The notes beneath the pieces were generated by a model. The model saw nothing but the letters and a program-made list of their open reading frames with translations, ran no database searches and was not told where the DNA came from. From NCBI RefSeq assembly GCF_003601975.1, contig NZ_QZWZ01000001.1, positions 62,001 to 126,000 on the forward strand: a stretch of DNA of 64,000 bases, given 5' to 3'. Within the stretch, counting starts at the first letter, position 1. Each line of letters opens with the position of its first letter. The position numbers and the translations under genes were made by a program. Shown here piece by piece: positions 27,465 to 36,543 of the stretch. The stretch is from Mesorhizobium waimense (GTDB lineage Bacteria > Pseudomonadota > Alphaproteobacteria > Rhizobiales > Rhizobiaceae).

Positions 27465-28556
27465 GTGTTGACCACCACAGATGATCTTCGGGTCACCGAA
27501 ATCAAGGAACTGAGTACGCCGCAAGAGGTGATGCGGGAGATACCGCGCACGCTGACCGCGACGCGCACCGTTGCCACATCGCGCAACGCCATCCACTCGA
27601 TACTGACCGGGGCCGATGATCGGCTGGTGGTCGTCGTCGGCCCCTGTTCGATCCACGACCCTGTCGCCGCCATGGACTACGCCAGCCGTCTGGCGGCGCT
27701 GCGCGAGAGTCTTTCGGACCGGCTGGAGATCGTCATGCGCGTCTATTTCGAGAAGCCGCGCACCACGGTCGGCTGGAAGGGCCTGATCAACGATCCCGAC
27801 CTCGACGGCAGCTTCAACATCGACAAGGGGCTGCGTATGGCCCGCAACGTGCTTTCGGCCGTCAACAATCTCGGCCTGCCAGCGGCGACCGAATTCCTCG
27901 ACATGACCACGCCGCAATACATTGCCGACCTCGTCGCCTGGGGCGCGATCGGCGCGCGCACGACCGAGAGCCAGATCCATCGCGAACTGGCATCGGGTCT
28001 CTCCTGCCCGGTCGGCTTCAAGAACGGCACCGACGGCAATTTGCGCATCGCCGCCGAGGCGGTCAAATCCGCCGCCCAGCCGCATCATTTCATGGCGGTG
28101 ACCAAGGGCGGACGCAGCGCCATCGCGACGACCACCGGCAACGAGGACTGCCACGTCATCCTGCGCGGCGGCATTCAGCCCAACTATGACGCGGCGAGCG
28201 TCGCCGCCGCCTCTGCCGAACTCGGCCGCATCGGCATCGCGCCCCGGCTGATGATCGATGTCAGCCACGCCAACAGCTCCAAGAAGCCGGAGAACCAGCC
28301 GAAGGTGGCCGCCGACGTGGCGGGCCAGGTCGCTGCGGGCGACGAGCGCATCATCGGCGTCATGATCGAGAGCAATCTCGTCGCCGGCCGGCAGGACGTC
28401 GTGCCCGGCAAGCCGCTCGTCTATGGCCAGAGCATCACCGACGGCTGCATCGACTGGGCGACCACCGAGACGGTGCTGCACGGCCTTGCCGGCGCCGTCG
28501 AGTGGCGCCGCTCGGCCCGCCGCGCCATGATCGACAGCCGCCAGGGAGCCGCCTGA
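27465..28556 (+). CDS. aroF: 3-Deoxy-7-phosphoheptulonate synthase, class I
   Basis: Condenses phosphoenolpyruvate and erythrose 4-phosphate, the entry step of the shikimate pathway. 363 residues of the AroF/G/H type: VVGPCSIHDP, YFEKPRTTVGWKG, FKNGTDGN and DVSHANSSKKPENQ are class I signatures. Rhizobia usually rely on a class II enzyme, so this may be a regulated second isozyme. GTG at 27465 is the start. The upstream leader peptide and terminator indicate control by aromatic amino-acid supply. Confidence 0.93.
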   Translation: MLTTTDDLRVTEIKELSTPQEVMREIPRTLTATRTVATSRNAIHSILTGADDRLVVVVGPCSIHDPVAAMDYASRLAALRESLSDRLEIVMRVYFEKPRTTVGWKGLINDPDLDGSFNIDKGLRMARNVLSAVNNLGLPAATEFLDMTTPQYIADLVAWGAIGARTTESQIHRELASGLSCPVGFKNGTDGNLRIAAEAVKSAAQPHHFMAVTKGGRSAIATTTGNEDCHVILRGGIQPNYDAASVAAASAELGRIGIAPRLMIDVSHANSSKKPENQPKVAADVAGQVAAGDERIIGVMIESNLVAGRQDVVPGKPLVYGQSITDGCIDWATTETVLHGLAGAVEWRRSARRAMIDSRQGAA

Positions 28557-28567
28557 CGCTTTTGAAA

Positions 28568-28593
28568 CAGCCGCGTCGGAACCGGCGCGGCTG
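28568..28593. terminator. Bidirectional hairpin between aroF and the iolY-like gene
   Basis: CAGCCGCG (28568-28575) and CGCGGCTG (28586-28593) form a perfect stem between two convergent genes. No long T-run on either strand. Confidence 0.55.
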
Positions 28594-28596
28594 CCC

Positions 28597-29706
28597 TTAC
28601 CGCACATCCACCCACCGCTGTTCCTCGAACGAGCGCGCCATCGCATGCACTGTGCGCTCGATCTCCAGGCCTTCGTCGAAGTCGATGATCCGCGCCGGCT
28701 TGCCGGCCAGCCGGGTCAGGAGTTCGCGGCATTCGATGATCTTGAGATCGTTGAAGCCGAGGCCGTGGCCGGGCGCCGGCAGGAAGGCGTCGTAGGGCTT
28801 GTGGTGTGGCGCCACCAAAATGGTGCGGTAGCCCTGCTCGGTCGGCCTGTCGGCGGTGACGTAAAGCTGGAACTCGTTGAACCGCTCCTGATCATAGAGG
28901 ATCGAGCCTTTGGAGCCGAAGATCTGGATGGCGATGCGGCCCTTGCGGCCCCAGGCCGAACGGTTGACCAGCAGCGTGCCGGCGATGCCGTTTTCGAGAT
29001 GCATGAGCACGCTGGCGATGTCGTAGGTCTCGACCGCGCGGCGTCCGCCCGATGCCAGTTTGCGGTCGGCATAGGGTTTGGCCATGTCGCACATGACGCG
29101 GGCGACGCGGCCGAACAGCACGTTGACCAGGGACAGTGGATGCACCGCGAAATCGTCGAGCGCGCCGTAGCCGGAGGCTGCCTCATGCTTCCAGAAGAAC
29201 GGCGCTTCGGGGTCGGCCATGAAATCCTCGTCCATCTCGATGCGCAGATGGTTGACCTCGCCGATGATCTTTTCCTCGAGCAATTGGCCGATATGGCGGA
29301 TGGCGGGGTTCTGGATGTAGTTGTAGCCGAGCGCCGCCACCTTGCCGGACTTCCTCGCGGCAGCGGCCATCGCTTGCGCCTCGGCGAAGCCCGGCGCCAT
29401 CGGCTTTTCGCACCACAGATGCTTGCCGGCCTCGAGGATGGCGATGGCCATTTCCGGGTGGAACTGGTTGGGCGTGGTCAGCGAGACGACATCGACCTCC
29501 GGGTCGTTGACGACGGCACGCCAGTCGCCAGAACCCTTGGCGAAGCCGAACTCGCCCGCTTTGCGTTTGGCAAGCTCGTCATTGACCTCGCCGAGATGGA
29601 CCAGTCTCGGTTTGGCCACATCGGGAAAGACGGTTCCGACCGCGCTCCAGGCGATCGCATGGCACTTGCCCATGAAGCCCGTACCGATAAGACCGACTCC
29701 GACCAT
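28597..29706 (-). CDS. iolY: Gfo/Idh/MocA dehydrogenase, IolY-like
   Basis: A 369-residue NAD-dependent dehydrogenase. The Rossmann motif is GLIGTGFMGKCHA, the catalytic region EKPMAPGF, and the C-terminal domain includes DDFAVHPLSLVNVLF. In Sinorhizobium meliloti the gene divergent from iolR is a similar dehydrogenase (iolY) needed for scyllo-inositol use; I infer orthology from position and family. The ATG at 29706 is preferred; a GTG at 29721 would add five residues. It is divergent from iolR. Confidence 0.72.
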   Translation of the reverse strand: MVGVGLIGTGFMGKCHAIAWSAVGTVFPDVAKPRLVHLGEVNDELAKRKAGEFGFAKGSGDWRAVVNDPEVDVVSLTTPNQFHPEMAIAILEAGKHLWCEKPMAPGFAEAQAMAAAARKSGKVAALGYNYIQNPAIRHIGQLLEEKIIGEVNHLRIEMDEDFMADPEAPFFWKHEAASGYGALDDFAVHPLSLVNVLFGRVARVMCDMAKPYADRKLASGGRRAVETYDIASVLMHLENGIAGTLLVNRSAWGRKGRIAIQIFGSKGSILYDQERFNEFQLYVTADRPTEQGYRTILVAPHHKPYDAFLPAPGHGLGFNDLKIIECRELLTRLAGKPARIIDFDEGLEIERTVHAMARSFEEQRWVDVR

Positions 29707-29737
29707 CTCTGCAATCTCCACTTGGGGAAAAATAGTG

Positions 29738-29753
29738 TGGATGAATTAATCCA
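29738..29753. promoter_or_regulatory. Inverted repeat in the iolY/iolR divergent promoter
   Basis: TGGAT-GAATTA-ATCCA: perfect 5-bp arms with a 6-base spacer, a variant of the GGAA-N6-TTCC pattern seen upstream of iolC. It lies 32 bases before the iolY-like start, so IolR autoregulation is plausible. Confidence 0.35.
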
Positions 29754-29861
29754 TTTTATTTGGAAATGGAACGTGTGACTCATTTTTTATGGCCTTCTTG
29801 CACACTCTCGCTATGATGTGCACACAGGGGGCGTCGACAGATGGGCTTGGGCGGAGCGACG

Positions 29862-30707
29862 ATGGACGAACGGGTGCCCCGCGATTTCGAGACGCTGCGC
29901 GCGACGATCCTTGAGCGGCGCCAGAGCCTGCCCAAGCGTATCGCCCAGATCGCCGCCTATGCGCTCGACAATCCCGACGATATCGCCTTCGGCACCGCCG
30001 CCAGCATCGCCGCTTCCGCCGGCGTTCAGCCTTCGACCCTGATCCGCTTCGCCCAGCAGCTCGGCTTCGACGGCTTCACCAGCCTGCAGCAGGTGTTTCG
30101 CGAGCGCCTGCGCGAGCGCAATTCCTCCTATGACGAAAGGCTGGCCGCGCTGCGGGCCAAGGCCGAGGAGGGTGCCGGCCACCGGGCGATTTTCGACGGC
30201 TTCGTCGCCGCCGCCAGCACCTCGCTGAGCGACATTTCGCGCACGCTCAACGAACCGCATTTCGAAGAGGCGATCGCCCTGCTGGCCAAGGCCGAGACCA
30301 TCTATGTGCTGGCCAAGCGCCGCTCATACCCGGTCGCGTCCTACATCGCCTATGCGCTGGGCAAGCTGAAGATCCGCAACCAGCTGATCGAATCGGCCGC
30401 CGGCTTGAACGCCGAGATGGTTGCCTTTGCCACGCCGAGCGATGCGGTCATCGCCATCAGTTTTTCGCCCTATGCGCCGGCGACCATCGAGGAGACGCGC
30501 GCCATCTCGGAGCAGGGCGTGCCGATCGTGGCCATAACCGACAGTTCGTTTTCGCCGCTCGCCCAGTTCGCCAAGGTTTGGTTCGAGGTCGCCGAGGCCG
30601 ATTTCGGCGGCTTCCGCTCATTGTCGGCAACAATGGCGCTGGCCATGGCGCTGACCGTCGCCGTCGGCGAGAAGCGGCGCGATACGGGCCGCAAGCGCAA
30701 GGCTTAG
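29862..30707 (+). CDS. iolR: RpiR-family repressor of inositol genes
   Basis: A 281-residue RpiR-type regulator. The N-terminal HTH domain spans about 8-85 (LPKRIAQIAAYALDNPDDIAFGTAASIAASAGVQPSTLIRF contains it) and a C-terminal SIS sugar-phosphate domain spans about 125-260 (YVLAKRRSYPVASYIAYALG; ISFSPYAPATIEET). Position next to iolY and upstream of iolC-D-E-B identifies it as IolR. GGAG lies five bases before the ATG used here; an in-frame ATG at 29841 with AGGGGG upstream would add seven residues. Confidence 0.85.
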   Translation: MDERVPRDFETLRATILERRQSLPKRIAQIAAYALDNPDDIAFGTAASIAASAGVQPSTLIRFAQQLGFDGFTSLQQVFRERLRERNSSYDERLAALRAKAEEGAGHRAIFDGFVAAASTSLSDISRTLNEPHFEEAIALLAKAETIYVLAKRRSYPVASYIAYALGKLKIRNQLIESAAGLNAEMVAFATPSDAVIAISFSPYAPATIEETRAISEQGVPIVAITDSSFSPLAQFAKVWFEVAEADFGGFRSLSATMALAMALTVAVGEKRRDTGRKRKA

Positions 30708-30759
30708 ATTCCAGGAAAAGTGCGTAGCGGCTTTCCGTCCGAAATTGCGTAAAAACAAA
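30708..30759 (+). repeat. Dispersed intergenic repeat, copy B
   Basis: Begins right after the iolR stop with ATTCCAGGAAAAGTG, then TTTCCGTCCG and AATTGCGT. It is about 87% identical by eye to the minus strand of 51177-51228. It is one half of a repeat common in Mesorhizobium-like genomes. Confidence 0.65.
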
Positions 30760-30762
30760 TAC

Positions 30763-31773
30763 TTAGATGACCTCTACGGCCATTTCGCCTGCCGCCAACA
30801 GCCGTGCTGCGTCGCGGCCAGGCGGCGACCCGAACTGACGGGCATATTCCCGGCTGAACTGGGATGCACTCTCGTAGCCGACGGCGAAGGCGACCTGTGC
30901 GACGTTGCCTGGCTTGGCGACCAGCAGATGGCGGGCCTCCAGCAGCCGGATTTGTTTTTGATACTGGATCGGGCTCATAGCCGTCGCCGCCTTGAAGTGG
31001 CGGTAGAATGCAGCGTTGCTCATATGCGCAATTTCGGCCAGATCTGCGACCCGGATTGTCTGATGGCAATGCGTCCGGATCCAGGCGATCGCCTGGCCGA
31101 TCCTGAACAGATGGCCATCGGCGCGCGCAAGCTGGCGAAGCTTGCCACCCTGGGGACCTTGCAGGAGCCGAAACAACATCTCGCGTTCGAGCATGGCCGC
31201 CAGCACGGGGATCTCCGCCGGCCGGTCAAGAAGCCGCATCATCCGACGCAACGCGTCGAGCAGGTCGTCATTGACGGGAGATGTGGAGAAACTATCGCCG
31301 CCTAGCGCGGGCTCGTGCTCGACCAGGAGCGCGGCAACGGCCTGGAGGTCAAGGGTCAAGCCGATGGCCAGGTAGGGACGCGCGGCGTTCGCTTCGACGA
31401 TCTGGCTGATAGTCGGCGTCTCGACAGTGTAGATGAAATAGCTGGCGGGGTTGTAACGAAGGGCCTGGTCGCCGATCAGAACGGTCTTCGCGCCCTGCAG
31501 CACGAACAAGATACCCGATCCCCACACGCCCGGCAGTGGTGCGCTAGTGACTTCGCTGCGACCGATCGAAACGCGCGGGATCGCCGTTCTTGTTCGTCGG
31601 CCGCGCGCATGGCGGCCGGCGATACCGATCAGCTCCTGCAATGCCTCGCTCATTGCGCCAGCATCGCGCATCCACGCGAGCCGGGCAACCCGCGTGAGAG
31701 GATCAGGCAAGAGCGGGAGAATTTTCGGCGCGCGGCGTTCCTTGCGGCGCGCCATCTTCGTGCCTTTCGACAT
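30763..31773 (-). CDS. AraC-family transcriptional regulator
   Basis: A 336-residue regulator with an N-terminal cupin-like AraC_N domain (about 60-210, including VLQGAKTVLIGDQALRYNP) and a C-terminal double HTH (AWIRTHCHQTIRVADLAEIAHMSNAAFYRHFK; VAQVAFAVGYESASQFSREYARQFG). It is divergent from an SDR gene with only 19 bases between starts, so it almost certainly controls it. The start is uncertain; ATGs at 31755 and about 31654 are also possible. The AraC/SDR pair splits iolR from iolC, an unusual insertion. Confidence 0.85.
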   Translation of the reverse strand: MSKGTKMARRKERRAPKILPLLPDPLTRVARLAWMRDAGAMSEALQELIGIAGRHARGRRTRTAIPRVSIGRSEVTSAPLPGVWGSGILFVLQGAKTVLIGDQALRYNPASYFIYTVETPTISQIVEANAARPYLAIGLTLDLQAVAALLVEHEPALGGDSFSTSPVNDDLLDALRRMMRLLDRPAEIPVLAAMLEREMLFRLLQGPQGGKLRQLARADGHLFRIGQAIAWIRTHCHQTIRVADLAEIAHMSNAAFYRHFKAATAMSPIQYQKQIRLLEARHLLVAKPGNVAQVAFAVGYESASQFSREYARQFGSPPGRDAARLLAAGEMAVEVI

Positions 31774-31792
31774 GGATAGATGGAGCACCTAA

Positions 31793-32521
31793 ATGACGAC
31801 TACGAAAAGCGCTGTGGTGACAGGCGCCAACAAGGGCATCGGCCGCGAAATCGCCCAGCGGTTGGCGACGATGGGCTTCAAGGTGTGGCTCGGCGCCAGG
31901 GATGCCGAACGTGGCATGGCAGCGGCGCAGGAATTGCGCGCCGAAGGCCTGGACGTTCGATGGCTTGAGCTGGACGTTACGCAGGATGAAAGCGTAGCTG
32001 CCGCCGCCAAAGCAGTCAGTGCGGAAAGCCCCAGCCTTGACGTGCTGGTCAACAATGCCGGTGTCGCCATCAACTACGAGTTGCCGCCAAGCGAGCAGCT
32101 TCTTGCCGATATTCAGGCCACCTATGACGTCAACGTCTTCGGACCGATCCGCGTGACACAGGCCTTCCTGCCGCTGCTGCTTGCAGCGCCGGCCGCCCGC
32201 GTCGTCATGGTGAGCAGTTCTACCGGTTCCATCGGCCGCGCGCTCGACTCCAGCAGCCCGAACCAGTCGGTCAACCTGATGGGCTATGGTAGCTCTAAGA
32301 CGGCCCTCAACGCCATCACCGTGGCCTTCGCGCGGGAGCTCGCGCCGCAAGGCGTCAAGGTCAATGCAGCGGCGCCCGGCTACACCGCCACCGACCTGAA
32401 TGGGCATAGAGGCCACCGCACCGTGCAGCAGGCGGCTGAGATAATCATACGCCTGGCGACCCTGGATGCCGATGGCCCGAACGCCGGGTACTTCAACGAC
32501 GATGGTCCGCTTCCCTGGTGA
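31793..32521 (+). CDS. SDR-family oxidoreductase
   Basis: A 242-residue short-chain dehydrogenase of the carbonyl-reductase-like type. The cofactor motif is TGANKGIGRE, the NNAGV motif near residue 83, catalytic Ser in VSSSTGS, and YGSSK near 165. A truncated-looking C-terminus (GYFNDDGPLPW) is common in this subgroup. It is controlled, by position, by the divergent AraC gene and ends just before the iolC promoter region. Confidence 0.85.
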   Translation: MTTTKSAVVTGANKGIGREIAQRLATMGFKVWLGARDAERGMAAAQELRAEGLDVRWLELDVTQDESVAAAAKAVSAESPSLDVLVNNAGVAINYELPPSEQLLADIQATYDVNVFGPIRVTQAFLPLLLAAPAARVVMVSSSTGSIGRALDSSSPNQSVNLMGYGSSKTALNAITVAFARELAPQGVKVNAAAPGYTATDLNGHRGHRTVQQAAEIIIRLATLDADGPNAGYFNDDGPLPW

Positions 32522-32568
32522 TGGAGCCAAATCCGCCTCGCACCCATTTGGTGGCACTTTGCAGCAAA

Positions 32569-32582
32569 GGAATGCTCATTCC
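32569..32582. promoter_or_regulatory. Perfect GGAA-N6-TTCC site upstream of iolC
   Basis: GGAA-TGCTCA-TTCC, a perfect inverted motif 113 bases before the iolC start. A second close match follows 16 bases later. Together they are the best candidate IolR operator in the window. Confidence 0.55.
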
Positions 32583-32598
32583 ATCTTGACTACTGATT

Positions 32599-32612
32599 GG
32601 AATTATTATTTC
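32599..32612. promoter_or_regulatory. Second IolR-type site upstream of iolC
   Basis: GGAA-TTATTA-TTTC, one mismatch from GGAA-N6-TTCC, set 30 bases (about three helical turns) from the first site, which would let two dimers bind the same DNA face. Confidence 0.45.
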
Positions 32613-32694
32613 ATATTGACGGCGCCACGCTGCCGCTCGCACGTGTACCCCAAAATGAAGTTACTCAAGACAACAAGGCCGATGGGAGGTTCCA

Positions 32695-34629
32695 ATGGGC
32701 GAAGCCGTGGAAGCGAGACATACACCGCTCGACGTCATCACCATCGGCCGTGCGTCGGTCGATCTCTATGGCCAGCAGATCGGCTCTCGGCTGGAGGACA
32801 TCACCTCCTTCGCCAAGTCGGTCGGCGGCTGCCCGGCCAACATCTCGGTCGGCACGGCCAGGCTCGGGCTGCGCTCGGCCCTGCTTACCCGCGTCGGCGA
32901 CGAGCAGATGGGCCGCTTTATCCGCGAACAGCTCCGGCGTGAAGGCGTCTCGGTCGACGGCCTCAAGACCGACAAGGACCGGCTGACCGCCCTGGTGCTC
33001 CTGTCGGTCGAGGAAGAGGGCGTCTCGCCGATGATCTTCTATCGCTCCGATTGCGCTGACATGGCGCTGGCGGAGGAGGACATCGATGAGTCTTTCATCG
33101 CCTCGGCGCGCTCCATCGTCGTCACCGGCACGCATTTTTCGCGACCCAACAGCGATGCCGCGCAGCGCAAGGCGATCCGCATCATGAAGGCCAAGGGCGG
33201 CAAGGTGGTGTTCGACATCGACTACCGCCCCAACCTCTGGGGCCTCGCCGGCCATGCAGAAGGTTTTGAGCGCTATGTCAAATCCGACCGCGTCTCGGCG
33301 CAGCTGAAGACGGTGCTGCCCGATTGCGATCTCATCGTCGGCACCGAAGAGGAGATCATGATCGCGTCGGGCGCCGACGATTGCCTGAGCGCGCTGAAGA
33401 CCATCCGCGCGCTGTCCAAGGCCACCATCGTGCTCAAGCGCGGCGCCATGGGCTGCATCGTCTATGACGGCCCAATCAGCGACGATCTCGAGGACGGCGT
33501 CGTCGGCAAGGGCTTTCCGATCGAGGTCTATAACGTGCTCGGCGCCGGCGATGCCTTCATGTCCGGCTTCCTGCGCGGCTGGCTCGGCGGCGAAAATCTT
33601 GCCACGGCGGCGACCTGGGCCAATGCCTGCGGCGCCTTTGCCGTGTCTAGGCTGCTTTGCGCACCGGAATATCCGACCTTCGAGGAGCTGCAATTCTTCC
33701 TCAAGCACGGCAGCAAGCATCTGGCGCTGCGCAAGGACGAGGCGATCAACCACATCCATTGGGCGACGACGCGCCGGCATGACATTCCTTCGCTGATGGC
33801 GCTGGCCTGCGACCATCGCGTCCAGCTCGAGGACGTCGCCGCCAAGGTCGGTGCCGACCCGGCCCGCATCGAGGATTTCAAGGTGCTGACCGTCAAGGCA
33901 GCGGCCAGGGTTGCCGCCGGCCGCGCCGGCTATGGCATGCTGCTCGACGAGAAATTCGGCCGCAACGCCATGTTCGAATACGCCCGCCATCCCTTCGCCT
34001 GGCTCGGCCGCCCGGTCGAGTTGCCGGGCTCACGGCCGCTTCGCTTCGAATTCTCGCAGGACATAGGCTCACAACTGGTCGAATGGCCGGTCGAGCACTG
34101 CATCAAGTGCCTGTGCTTCTATCATCCCGACGATCCGGCGGCGCTGAAGGAAGAGCAGCAGCAGAAGCTCAGAAGCCTGTTCGAGGCCGCGCGGAAAGTA
34201 GGCAGAGAACTTCTCATCGAGATCATCGCCGGCAAGCACGGCAAGCTCGACGACACCACGATCCCGCGCGCGCTGGAGGAACTCTATGCGCTCGGCATCA
34301 AACCCGACTGGTGGAAGCTCGAACCGCAGGCTTCGGCGAACGCCTGGGCGAAGATCGAGGCGGTGATCGTCAGGAACGATCCATGGTGCCGCGGCGTCGT
34401 GCTGCTCGGGCTGGAAGCGCCGCAGGACGAGTTGGAGGCGGCCTTTGCCGCCACCGCCAAGGCGCCCATCGTCAAAGGCTTTGCCGTCGGTCGCACCATC
34501 TTCATCAACGCCGCCGAACAATGGCTTGCCGGCAGGATGTCGGATGACGAAGCGGTAGCCGACATGGCATCGCGCTTCGAGCAATTGACCGAGGCATGGC
34601 TTGCCGCGCGCGGCCGCAAGGCCGCATAA
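32695..34629 (+). CDS. iolC: 5-Dehydro-2-deoxygluconokinase fused to DUF2090 aldolase domain
   Basis: A 644-residue fusion. Residues 1 to about 325 are a PfkB kinase (SVGGCPANISVGTARLG; catalytic GAGDAFMSGF) that phosphorylates 2-deoxy-5-keto-gluconate. Residues about 335-640 are the DUF2090 TIM-barrel domain (LMALACDHRVQLED; FKVLTVKAAARVAAGRAGYGMLLDE), thought to act as the following aldolase in place of a separate IolJ. Start at the ATG after GGAGG. First gene of iolC-D-E-B. Confidence 0.93.
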   Translation: MGEAVEARHTPLDVITIGRASVDLYGQQIGSRLEDITSFAKSVGGCPANISVGTARLGLRSALLTRVGDEQMGRFIREQLRREGVSVDGLKTDKDRLTALVLLSVEEEGVSPMIFYRSDCADMALAEEDIDESFIASARSIVVTGTHFSRPNSDAAQRKAIRIMKAKGGKVVFDIDYRPNLWGLAGHAEGFERYVKSDRVSAQLKTVLPDCDLIVGTEEEIMIASGADDCLSALKTIRALSKATIVLKRGAMGCIVYDGPISDDLEDGVVGKGFPIEVYNVLGAGDAFMSGFLRGWLGGENLATAATWANACGAFAVSRLLCAPEYPTFEELQFFLKHGSKHLALRKDEAINHIHWATTRRHDIPSLMALACDHRVQLEDVAAKVGADPARIEDFKVLTVKAAARVAAGRAGYGMLLDEKFGRNAMFEYARHPFAWLGRPVELPGSRPLRFEFSQDIGSQLVEWPVEHCIKCLCFYHPDDPAALKEEQQQKLRSLFEAARKVGRELLIEIIAGKHGKLDDTTIPRALEELYALGIKPDWWKLEPQASANAWAKIEAVIVRNDPWCRGVVLLGLEAPQDELEAAFAATAKAPIVKGFAVGRTIFINAAEQWLAGRMSDDEAVADMASRFEQLTEAWLAARGRKAA

Positions 34630-34655
34630 GAAGACGGAAAGCCGGAGGAAACGAC

Positions 34656-36500
34656 ATGACAAAGACCGTTCGCCTGACGATGGCGCAGGCTGTGACCCGC
34701 TTTCTGTCCCGCCAGATGACCGAGATCGACGGCAAGAAGGTTCAGATCTTCGGCGGCGTCTGGGCGATCTTCGGCCACGGCAATGTCGCCGGCATCGGCG
34801 AGGCGCTCTACCAGGTGCGCGACGACCTGCCGACCTTCCGCGCCCACAACGAGCAGGCCATGGCGCATGCGGCGATCGCCTATGCCAAGGCCAATTTCCG
34901 CCGCCGCTTCATGGCGGCGACCTCTTCGATCGGCCCCGGCGCGCTCAACATGGTGACGGCGGCAGCGCTTGCGCATGTAAACAGACTGCCCGTCCTGTTT
35001 TTGCCCGGCGATGTCTTCGCCAACCGCTTGCCCGATCCGGTGCTGCAGCAGGCCGAGGATTTTTCCGACGGCACGGCGACCGTCAACGACTGCTTCCGCG
35101 CCGTGTCGCGCTATTTCGACCGCATCACAAGGCCGGAACAGATTATCCCGGCGCTCAACCGCGCCATGCAGGTGCTGACCGATCCGGCTGAATGCGGCCC
35201 GGTGACGCTGTCGCTGTGCCAGGACGTGCAGGCCGAGGCCTATGATTATCCCGAAAACTTCTTTGCCGAGCGGGTGTGGACGCCGCGCAGGGTGCGCCCG
35301 GACCGCCAGGAACTGGCCGCCGCCGTCGCGGCGCTCAAGGGCGCGAAAAAGCCGTTGGTGATCGCCGGCGGCGGCGTGCTCTATTCGCAGGCTTCTGGAG
35401 AACTGGCGAAGCTGGTCCAGGGCGCCGGCATCCCGGTCTGCGAGACGCAAGGCGGCAAATCCTCGCTGCCGGACGATCATCCGCTCAACATGGCTGCGGT
35501 CGGCGTCACCGGCACGTCGGCCGCCAACCGGCTGGCGGAAGAGGCCGACGTTGTGCTCGCCGTCGGCACCAGACTGCAGGATTTCACCACCGGCTCCTGG
35601 GCCCTGTTCAAGAACTCCGGCAGGACCATCATCGGGCTGAACAGCCAGCCTTTCGATGCCGGCAAGCACTGGGCGCTGCCGCTGGTCGCCGACGCGACCG
35701 AAGGGCTCGCCGAACTCGGCGCGGCGCTGAAGGGCTGGAAAGCGCCTGCCGCCTGGACCGACAATGCGATCAAGGGCAAGACCAACTGGCAGGCCGATGC
35801 CGCCAAGGTGACCGCCTCGACCAATGCCGCCTATCCGTCCGACGCGCAGGTGATTGGCGCCGTGCAGCGTACAATGGGCTCAGGCGTGACCTTGCTGCAT
35901 GCCGCCGGCGGTCTGCCCGGCGAGTTGCACAAGCTCTGGCAGGCCGGCGCGCCCGGCTCCTACCATGCCGAATACGGCTTCTCGACCATGGGCTACGAGA
36001 TCGCCGGCGGGCTCGGCGTCAAGATGGCCAAGCCCGACGAGGAAGTCGTCGTCATGATCGGCGACGGCTCCTATCTGATGCTCAATTCCGAGATCGCCAC
36101 CTCGGTCATGCTCGGCCTCAAGCTGGTAATCGTGCTGCTCGACAACCGCGGCTATGGCTGCATCAACCGGCTGCAGATGGCGACCGGTGGCGCCAACTTC
36201 AACAATCTGCTGAAAGACTCGCGCCACGAGATCTTGCCCGACATCGACTTCGCCGCGCACGCTGCAAGCCTCGGCGCGATCGCCGAGAAGGTGTCGTCGA
36301 TCGCCGGGTTGGAGACGGCGCTGGAGCAGGCGAAGAAGAACGCCCGCACCACCGTGCTGGTCATCGACACCGACCCGCTGGTCTCGACAGATGCGGGTGG
36401 CTACTGGTGGGATGTCGCGGTGCCGGAAGTCTCGTCGCGGCCGCAGGTGAACGCCGCGCGCAAGAAATACGAGGAAGCCGTGGGCAGCCGGCAGGGCTGA
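34656..36500 (+). CDS. iolD: 3D-(3,5/4)-trihydroxycyclohexane-1,2-dione hydrolase
   Basis: Opens the ring of the diketo intermediate to 5-deoxy-glucuronate. A 614-residue thiamine-diphosphate enzyme. The catalytic Glu lies in TFRAHNEQAMAHAA and the ThDP-binding GDGSYLMLNSEIATSVMLGLK motif is near residue 470. The ATG has a GGAGGA site and begins 26 bases after iolC. No anomalies. Confidence 0.95.
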   Translation: MTKTVRLTMAQAVTRFLSRQMTEIDGKKVQIFGGVWAIFGHGNVAGIGEALYQVRDDLPTFRAHNEQAMAHAAIAYAKANFRRRFMAATSSIGPGALNMVTAAALAHVNRLPVLFLPGDVFANRLPDPVLQQAEDFSDGTATVNDCFRAVSRYFDRITRPEQIIPALNRAMQVLTDPAECGPVTLSLCQDVQAEAYDYPENFFAERVWTPRRVRPDRQELAAAVAALKGAKKPLVIAGGGVLYSQASGELAKLVQGAGIPVCETQGGKSSLPDDHPLNMAAVGVTGTSAANRLAEEADVVLAVGTRLQDFTTGSWALFKNSGRTIIGLNSQPFDAGKHWALPLVADATEGLAELGAALKGWKAPAAWTDNAIKGKTNWQADAAKVTASTNAAYPSDAQVIGAVQRTMGSGVTLLHAAGGLPGELHKLWQAGAPGSYHAEYGFSTMGYEIAGGLGVKMAKPDEEVVVMIGDGSYLMLNSEIATSVMLGLKLVIVLLDNRGYGCINRLQMATGGANFNNLLKDSRHEILPDIDFAAHAASLGAIAEKVSSIAGLETALEQAKKNARTTVLVIDTDPLVSTDAGGYWWDVAVPEVSSRPQVNAARKKYEEAVGSRQG

Positions 36501-36543
36501 GCCCGGCATCCGCCTCGCAACGAACTGAACCTGGAGCGACGAC

